Source: an uncultured Coriobacteriaceae bacterium (GTDB lineage: Bacteria; Actinomycetota; Coriobacteriia; Coriobacteriales; Eggerthellaceae). From it: DNA of 10,549 nt. Positions 6,481 through 10,549 of this stretch are shown here, piece by piece; position 1 is the stretch's first letter, and each line of letters opens with the position of its first letter. A program made the translations under genes and the position numbers. The notes below the pieces were generated by a model, which was given only the letters and a program-made list of their open reading frames with translations, was not told the DNA's origin and did no database searches. Where the stretch lies: NCBI GenBank assembly GCA_900552365.1, contig URZP01000051.1, forward strand, positions 1 to 10,549. Direction: 5' to 3'.

Positions 6481-7536
6481 ATGAATGCCCAGTCCGCGCC
6501 TGCGGCGGAATCCCCGCAGATCACTGTTATCGTTCCACTGTACAACTGCGAGAAGTACGTGGCCGAATGCCTGCAATCGCTGCAGAAACAGACGTTTGCA
6601 AACTTCGAGGTTATCTGTGTGAACGACTGTTCGCCCGACGACAGCTATGCGGTTGCGCAGCGGGCGGTGGCGGGAGACGACCGCTTTTCGTTCTTCTCGC
6701 TTGATGAGAATCGCGGCCCGGGCGGCGCGCGCAATTTCGCGCTGGATCGCGCTCGAGGAAAGTACATCGTTTTCTTGGACAGCGACGACTTCTTCGTGCC
6801 CGAGGCGCTGCAGAAGATCTTCGATCGTGCGGAAACCCAGCAGCTTGACGACATGTACTTCAACGCGAAGTCGTTTTACGAATCGGCCTCCGTGCATAAG
6901 CGCGTGAAGGAAGATTTCAGCCATAGGCCCTCGTTCGATGGGGTGGCCACGGGGCGCGAGCTGTTCACGTTTTTCCAGCAGCGCGGCGAATTTTGGCCGC
7001 AAGGCGCCATGCGCATGGTGCGTCGCGGGCTGCTTGAAGATAACGGCATCCGTTTCAAAGAGGGGATCATCCACGAGGATGCCCTGTTCACGTTCCAGAC
7101 GCTGGTGGTTTCGCAGCGCAGCACGTTTCTGAACGAACCTATCTACATGCGCCGCGTGCGCGAAGGTTCCATTATGGGGCAGCGGTCACGCTCGATCCGC
7201 AATGTTCAGGGGCACTACGTTTGCTTGACCGAGATGAAACGTTGGATGCTGCAGCACGCTTCCGAGCTTGACCGGGAGTTCGTTGCCGCGATGACGCGTC
7301 AGATGTATGACTGGCGTATGGTTACGGGCCGCGACTGGATCGAGGCTGTTTCGCCTGAAGAACGCGAGCGGTGGCTGTCGTCGCTTACGCCGGAAGAGCA
7401 GGTCGAGTTCTATTTGGATATCATTCAGCCATCCGAAGGCTTGGACGAGTATCTGAATTCGAAAACGTACAAGCTGGGCGACGCCATCTTGTCGGTGCCG
7501 CGTGCGGTGCGCGACAAGCTGCATGAAGGTCGTTAA
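6481..7536 (+). CDS. Family 2 glycosyltransferase, second of three
   Basis: This 351-aa GT-A-type glycosyltransferase resembles the gene before it. The motifs are in order: VIVPLYNCEKYV (16-27), CVNDCSPDDS (46-55, D49), NRGPGGARNFALDRARGKYIVFLDSDDFF with DSDD at 100-103, and IHEDALF (197-203). The canonical metal site contrasts with EPDD in the first gene. Residues 260-351 are a helical, charged tail ending LNSKTYKLGDAILSVPRAVRDKL, a polar/amphipathic end that may associate with the membrane. AAGGAG (6469-6474) lies 6 nt before ATG 6481. The 70-bp gap from the first transferase contains an imperfect hairpin (GGCT/AGCC near 6428-6438) but no T-run, so read-through as one operon is likely. Confidence 0.92.
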   Translation: MNAQSAPAAESPQITVIVPLYNCEKYVAECLQSLQKQTFANFEVICVNDCSPDDSYAVAQRAVAGDDRFSFFSLDENRGPGGARNFALDRARGKYIVFLDSDDFFVPEALQKIFDRAETQQLDDMYFNAKSFYESASVHKRVKEDFSHRPSFDGVATGRELFTFFQQRGEFWPQGAMRMVRRGLLEDNGIRFKEGIIHEDALFTFQTLVVSQRSTFLNEPIYMRRVREGSIMGQRSRSIRNVQGHYVCLTEMKRWMLQHASELDREFVAAMTRQMYDWRMVTGRDWIEAVSPEERERWLSSLTPEEQVEFYLDIIQPSEGLDEYLNSKTYKLGDAILSVPRAVRDKLHEGR

Positions 7537-7578
7537 AGCCTGTTTTTTTGCGCATAGGAAATCTCAACGGAGGCGAGG

Positions 7579-8745
7579 ATGGCGGTGCAAGGTTTCAAGG
7601 CGGCTGCGTCTATCAAGGTGTCAGTGATCATCCCGGTTTACAACTCGCAGAAATTCATTGGTAGTTGCCTACAGCAGGTGCTTACTCAGTCGCTGTGCGA
7701 AATCGAGATCGTGTGCGTGGACGATGGATCGACCGACGATTCGGCCGACGTCATTGCCCAGACGGCGCAACGCGACTCGCGCGTGAAGCTGATTCGGCAG
7801 GAAAACGCAGGTCCGGGGCCTGCGCGAAATGCTGGCATTGCTGCGGCAACGGGCGAGTTCGTGACGTTTTTGGATGCTGATGATCGTTATTCGTCGGACA
7901 ACTATTTGTGCGTGCTGTATGAAGGCGCGGTTGACAACGGCGTCGATGTTTCGGGGGCGTGCTTCTATAACGATCATGCGGGGCGATTGGAAAAAGACTT
8001 TTCGAACGACCCCGATTTAGCGGGGTACACCTTCACGGAATCCGGCGTGAAAAGCTACCGCGACTACCAGTTCGACTACGGCTTTCATCGCTTCATGTTC
8101 AAGCGCTCGCTGTTCGAATCTGTGAGCGACAGCGCGGAAATCGCTGGCGACAGCGCTGTCGGCGTCGTCGATGTAGCGGCTGATACCAACGCGACCGACA
8201 CCGCCGCGAGTGGACCCTTCCCAGCGCTGACGTTCTTTGAAGACACGGTCTTCCTGGCGCAAACGCTTTATCGTGCAGGGTGTTTTTTCGCCACCAATGA
8301 GGTGGGCTACTGCTATTGCTGCGACTACAAGGTTCCGCACTGGACAACTAAAAAAGCCGCCGACCTGCTAGAAGGCGTGCGTCGCAATCTGAAGTTCTCG
8401 AAAGAGCAGGGCCTTCCGCTTTTGCATTGGTATACAGCCCGTCATTACCAGCTGGAATCGGCTGGCGTCGGTTTGGGCGTGAATCCTGAAGTGTCGGTGC
8501 AGCAGTTGGCAGATGCCATTGTGGCGGTTGAGCAGCAAATCGATCGAGGCATGCTTGCGCAGGTGAACCTTGCATATGCCGAATTCGAGTCGCCGCTTAA
8601 GATGCAGTTGCAGGATTTGGCGCAGGCTCCGTCGTGGAAAACGCGTTTGGGTGCGGTGGGCTACTCTATCAAGCATAACAAGAACGTGTTTGCCGTGAAG
8701 GGCAAACTGCGCGACGCCGTGTTGCGCGCGAAGGGCTGTTATTAA
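7579..8745 (+). CDS. Family 2 glycosyltransferase with internal insert, third of three
   Basis: This 388-aa GT-A-type glycosyltransferase has SVIIPVYNSQKFI (15-27), CVDDGSTDDS (46-55), NAGPGPARNAGIAAATGEFVTFLDADDRY with DADD at 99-102, and the acceptor-side FFEDTVF (219-225). Between FMFKRSLFE (172-180) and FFEDTVF it carries about 38 residues rich in Ala, Asp, Ser and Thr; the corresponding stretch is far shorter in the two sibling genes. At DNA level the insert contains GCGACAGCGC twice, 21 bp apart in frame. The C-terminus (WKTRLGAVGYSIKHNKNVFAVK) resembles in style the tail of the second gene. GGAGG (7569-7573) precedes ATG 7579 by 5 nt. The 42-bp gap before it has a T7 run without a hairpin. 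Confidence 0.9.
   Translation: MAVQGFKAAASIKVSVIIPVYNSQKFIGSCLQQVLTQSLCEIEIVCVDDGSTDDSADVIAQTAQRDSRVKLIRQENAGPGPARNAGIAAATGEFVTFLDADDRYSSDNYLCVLYEGAVDNGVDVSGACFYNDHAGRLEKDFSNDPDLAGYTFTESGVKSYRDYQFDYGFHRFMFKRSLFESVSDSAEIAGDSAVGVVDVAADTNATDTAASGPFPALTFFEDTVFLAQTLYRAGCFFATNEVGYCYCCDYKVPHWTTKKAADLLEGVRRNLKFSKEQGLPLLHWYTARHYQLESAGVGLGVNPEVSVQQLADAIVAVEQQIDRGMLAQVNLAYAEFESPLKMQLQDLAQAPSWKTRLGAVGYSIKHNKNVFAVKGKLRDAVLRAKGCY
8126..8156 (+). repeat. 21-bp-period in-frame repeat within the third glycosyltransferase
   Basis: GCGACAGCGC occurs at 8126-8135 and 8147-8156. The 21-bp offset keeps the reading frame and gives the related peptides SDSAEIA and GDSAVGV. It lies inside the low-complexity insert and suggests expansion by slippage or short duplication. 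Confidence 0.6.
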
Positions 8746-8746
8746 G

Positions 8747-8878
8747 GTTCTGAACTGCGGTTGCGCTGCGCACGGCAAGCAATACGATGCCTTAGATGTT
8801 CCTGAAGTTTGTGAAGTGCCCAAGCCTAACACGTGGAAATACAGTGCCTTCTGCGGAAACCTTGCATTCGTTGAGTAA
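8747..8878 (+). other. Cys-containing open frame without a normal start, possible remnant
   Basis: After the third transferase, one frame is open to TAA 8876-8878 and reads NCGCAAHGKQYDALDVPEV followed by CEVPKPNTWKYSAFCGNLAFVE. The composition is balanced, with four Cys, one Trp and mixed codons, unlike the Arg/Pro-rich noise frames elsewhere. The frame is closed upstream by TGA 8696-8698 and contains no ATG, GTG or TTG. Only ATT 8741 (with AAGGGC 8731-8736 before it) or CTG 8750 could start it. I do not recognise the sequence. It could be the decayed 3' end of a gene, a small Cys protein with a rare start, or chance. Confidence 0.25.
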
Positions 8879-8939
8879 AATTCTCATTTGGGTATTTTGT
8901 CCTTTCTAGGACAGTGCGCCCATTTTATTTTAAGAAAAC

Positions 8940-8962
8940 GCCGCTTATTAGCGGCACTTATG
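8940..8962 (+). promoter_or_regulatory. Hairpin with GGCACTTATG site in the LCP leader
   Basis: GCCGCT (8940-8945) pairs with AGCGGC (8950-8955) around loop TATT. The right arm runs into GGCACTTATG (8953-8962). That string is the exact reverse complement of 5387-5396, and AGCGGCACTT (8950-8959) is the reverse complement of 5344-5353, both in the leader of the first glycosyltransferase. It ends six bases before the ribosome binding site GGAGG (8969-8973). Confidence 0.4.
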
Positions 8963-8978
8963 AAATGCGGAGGTGCGT

Positions 8979-9110
8979 ATGACCGATTACGAGCAAGGAA
9001 AGCATGCCAAGCATGCGCGTCCCAGCCAAGCTTCGCAATCGCAGCAGCCAAGGCAACAGCAGCAGTATCAGCAACAGTCCGGTAACGTTGCGCAGCCCCA
9101 GGGCCAGTAG
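8979..9110 (+). other. N-terminal piece of the LCP gene closed by an in-frame TAG
   Basis: ATG 8979 follows GGAGG (8969-8973) at 5 nt, the best start signal in this region. The frame encodes 43 residues, MTDYEQGKHAKHARPSQAS and then a Gln-rich run, and stops at TAG 9108-9110. The same frame stays open after the TAG with the same Gln-rich composition and runs into the LCP protein, so this is probably the original N-terminus. A single C-to-T change at 9108 would turn a CAG (Gln) into the TAG. KHAKHA is encoded by a tandem 9-bp near-repeat (9000-9017). It could also act as an upstream short frame followed by reinitiation. Confidence 0.7.
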
Positions 9111-9170
9111 CGATACCAGTACAAGGGCTATTCCAATCAACAGGCAAGGCAGCAGGCTGGTTCTCAACCG

Positions 9171-10454
9171 GTGCAGCCCGGTCATGCTGCCCGTCAGCAC
9201 TCGCAGCAGGGGCATCAGCAGGTGCCGCCTATGCAGCAGCCCAATCGCACGCAGGCCATGCCGCAGCAGGGTGCATATCGTCCTTCGCAACCTTACGGCC
9301 AGCAGGCAGATGGCCGTGCACAGGGTGGTCGTCGTGTGAACCAGGCCCAGCAGGCGCAGTTCGCTCAGTATTCGCGCAACACGCAGGCTAACCGCAACGG
9401 CTATTCCGCTCAGGGTCATAACGCGTATCCCGGTCAGGGCGGTCCTGGTCAAACCGGCGTTATCAGCATGCCTCAGAAAAAGCGCAAGGGTAAGAAAATC
9501 GTCATTGGCGTGCTTATTGCCGTTCTGGTGCTTATCGGTGCAGGCGTTGCCGCTGGTGCGGTGTATCTGAATAGTATTGCGGGGAACATGGCCCTTAGTG
9601 GCGACGTCAAGAAGGACCTCGAAAACGTTCTCAGCACGTCCGAGAACCCGTATGAAAAACCTTTTTATGTGTTGCTGATGGGCTCTGACAACTGGGAGTC
9701 GTACGGCGAGCGCTCGGATGCAATCGTCCTTTTGCGCGTGGACAAGAACAGCCACCAAATCACGATGGTGTCGGTGCCACGCGATACCCCGTACATGCTT
9801 AATGGCAACAAAGTTAAACTCAACCAAGCCTTTGCCGAAGATGGCGCCGTTGGTGCCGTTAAGGCGGTAGAGGAGCTTACCGGCGTTGATATCTCATATT
9901 ACGCCGAGATCGAATTCGCCGGCTTGAAAAACTACGTCGACTCGATTGGCGGTATTGAGGTTAACGTGCCGTACACCATCGATTATCAGGTGTACACGAA
10001 GGATCAGGACGTTGTGCACATCGAGGCGGGCGACCAAATGCTGAATGGCGAAGAGGCTATCGCTTTGGCTCGCATGCGCACGGCGTACAAAGACACCGAC
10101 AGTCAGGACGCCGTTCGTCAGTCGAACGTGCGCGCATTGGCCATCGCCATGATGAACTCCATCATTCAGGCGCCGATCACCGAGATTCCCGGTTTGGTGC
10201 AGAACCTTTCGTCTTGCATTAAAACCAGCATGGACATGAACACTATGGTCAGTCTTGCAACCGATTTCGCTCAGGCCAAGAACGACGTGAAGCTGTACAC
10301 GTGCACCGGCCCCTACAAGGGCGATATCGACAAGGAGACAGGCCTTTGGCTTTGCTACGAGGACAAGGCTGGTTGGAAAGACCTGATGTCGATTGTTGAT
10401 AGTGGCGGTAATCCTAAGGAATCGGACGCTGCCACGCAGGTAGAGGGTAAATAA
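9171..10454 (+). CDS. LytR-CpsA-Psr (LCP) family glycopolymer ligase, interrupted N-terminus
   Basis: LCP proteins are membrane-anchored enzymes that move wall teichoic acid, capsule or similar glycopolymers from a polyprenyl-pyrophosphate carrier to peptidoglycan. The open part has 427 residues from GTG 9171. It comprises a Gln/Gly/Arg-rich disordered cytosolic region (1-100), a basic KKRKGKK patch, one transmembrane helix (109-134) and an extracellular LCP domain. Landmarks are FYVLLMGSDN (165-174), RSDAIVLLRVD (181-191), MVSVPRDT (199-206), KLNQAFAEDG (216-225), EFAGLKNYVDSIGGIEVNVP (248-267), LNGEEAIALARMR (291-303) and VRQSNV (315-320). The disordered region continues upstream in frame to ATG 8979 through a TAG at 9108, which would give 491 residues. 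GTG 9171 has no clear ribosome binding site; ATG 9231 or 9258 are alternative restarts. All keep the helix and catalytic domain, so function may survive. It follows the three transferases and probably acts on their product. Confidence 0.88.
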   Translation: MQPGHAARQHSQQGHQQVPPMQQPNRTQAMPQQGAYRPSQPYGQQADGRAQGGRRVNQAQQAQFAQYSRNTQANRNGYSAQGHNAYPGQGGPGQTGVISMPQKKRKGKKIVIGVLIAVLVLIGAGVAAGAVYLNSIAGNMALSGDVKKDLENVLSTSENPYEKPFYVLLMGSDNWESYGERSDAIVLLRVDKNSHQITMVSVPRDTPYMLNGNKVKLNQAFAEDGAVGAVKAVEELTGVDISYYAEIEFAGLKNYVDSIGGIEVNVPYTIDYQVYTKDQDVVHIEAGDQMLNGEEAIALARMRTAYKDTDSQDAVRQSNVRALAIAMMNSIIQAPITEIPGLVQNLSSCIKTSMDMNTMVSLATDFAQAKNDVKLYTCTGPYKGDIDKETGLWLCYEDKAGWKDLMSIVDSGGNPKESDAATQVEGK

Positions 10455-10490
10455 TTCTTTCTGTGATATATTTACTTCATAAAATGTGTT

Positions 10491-10521
10491 GCGCAAGCTT
10501 GGTTATCGACTTTGCGCTTTT
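10491..10521 (+). terminator. Weak intrinsic terminator candidate after the LCP gene
   Basis: GCGCAA (10491-10496) pairs with TTGCGC (10512-10517) around a 15-nt loop and is followed by TTTT (10518-10521). The stem is short and the loop long, so strength is doubtful. The AT-rich stretch 10455-10487 before it holds -10-like strings but no clear promoter. Confidence 0.35.
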
Positions 10522-10549
10522 CGGATAGGTTGTCGCGGGGGCTGAAAAT

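Larger units (their letters stand above)
8746..8978. promoter_or_regulatory. Region between glycosyltransferase 3 and the LCP gene
   Basis: The left half holds the Cys-containing frame described separately. The right half is AT-rich and promoter-like. TTGAGT (8871-8876) and TATTTT (8893-8898), 16 bp apart, are a weak promoter candidate. TGTCCT (8898-8903) and AGGACA (8908-8913) form a 6-bp hairpin with a 4-nt loop; the T-rich run comes only about 9 nt later, so it is a poor terminator. The LCP gene may therefore have its own promoter. Confidence 0.3.

Noticed and set aside
8898..8930. Hairpin TGTCCT/AGGACA as terminator of the glycosyltransferase operon
   Set aside because: The stem is only 6 bp and the T-rich run starts about 9 nt after it, so it does not fit an intrinsic terminator well.
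9000..9110. CAG/CAA-rich stretch considered as a tandem nucleotide repeat or CRISPR-like array
   Set aside because: There is no regular unit or spacer pattern; it is codon-level Gln richness in a disordered protein region.
9108..9110. Genome-wide reassignment of TAG to an amino acid
   Set aside because: TAG ends pyrE, the FNT channel, the reductase and PAP2 at natural C-termini in this same window.
8958..9827. 289-codon minus-strand frame with Leu-rich, membrane-like stretches
   Set aside because: The Leu runs are the antisense of CAG/CAA (Gln) repeats and of the LCP helix region; the apparent hydrophobicity is an artefact.

Overview
The window looks like a chromosomal segment of a GC-rich, Gram-positive-type anaerobe, most likely an actinobacterium of the class Coriobacteriia (Eggerthellaceae-like). 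This is inferred from the GC-rich codon use, strong GGAGG-type ribosome binding sites, a LytR-CpsA-Psr (LCP) wall ligase beside glycosyltransferases, a FocA-like channel and an aldo/keto reductase carrying 2[4Fe-4S] motifs. No phylogenetic test was possible. I see no transposase, phage gene, CRISPR array, rRNA gene or attachment site.

Layout, left to right. Positions 1-175 hold the possible tail of an unseen upstream gene and the leader of pyrE. pyrE (176-856, +) is followed by a tRNA-Thr(TGT) with its own promoter and a textbook intrinsic terminator. About 570 bp with no convincing gene follow. Next comes a two-gene, translationally coupled unit: a ROK-family sugar kinase (1626-2612, +) and a formate/nitrite-family channel (2612-3454, +). 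These converge on two minus-strand genes, an iron-sulfur aldo/keto reductase (3512-4585) and a PAP2 lipid phosphatase (4668-5201). A divergent promoter region then leads into three consecutive plus-strand family-2 glycosyltransferases (5412-6410, 6481-7536, 7579-8745) and, after a 233-bp gap, an LCP ligase gene ending at 10454.

The right half reads as part of a cell-surface glycopolymer locus. Glycosyltransferases build a lipid-linked glycan, the PAP2 phosphatase could recycle polyprenyl phosphate, and the LCP enzyme would attach the polymer to peptidoglycan. No flippase, polymerase or initiating phosphosugar transferase is present in the window.

The most notable observation is an in-frame TAG codon (9108-9110) that splits the LCP gene. 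A strong ribosome binding site and ATG at 8979 open a Gln-rich N-terminal region that continues in the same frame beyond the TAG into the transmembrane and LCP domains. TAG also ends four ordinary genes here (pyrE, the FNT channel, the reductase and PAP2), so wholesale reassignment of TAG is unlikely. A sequencing error, a tolerated nonsense mutation, reinitiation or readthrough all remain possible. Secondary points are a shared AAGTGCC/GGCACTT half-site in the leaders of the first glycosyltransferase and the LCP gene, a repeat-derived insert in the third glycosyltransferase, and a cysteine-containing reading frame without a normal start between them.
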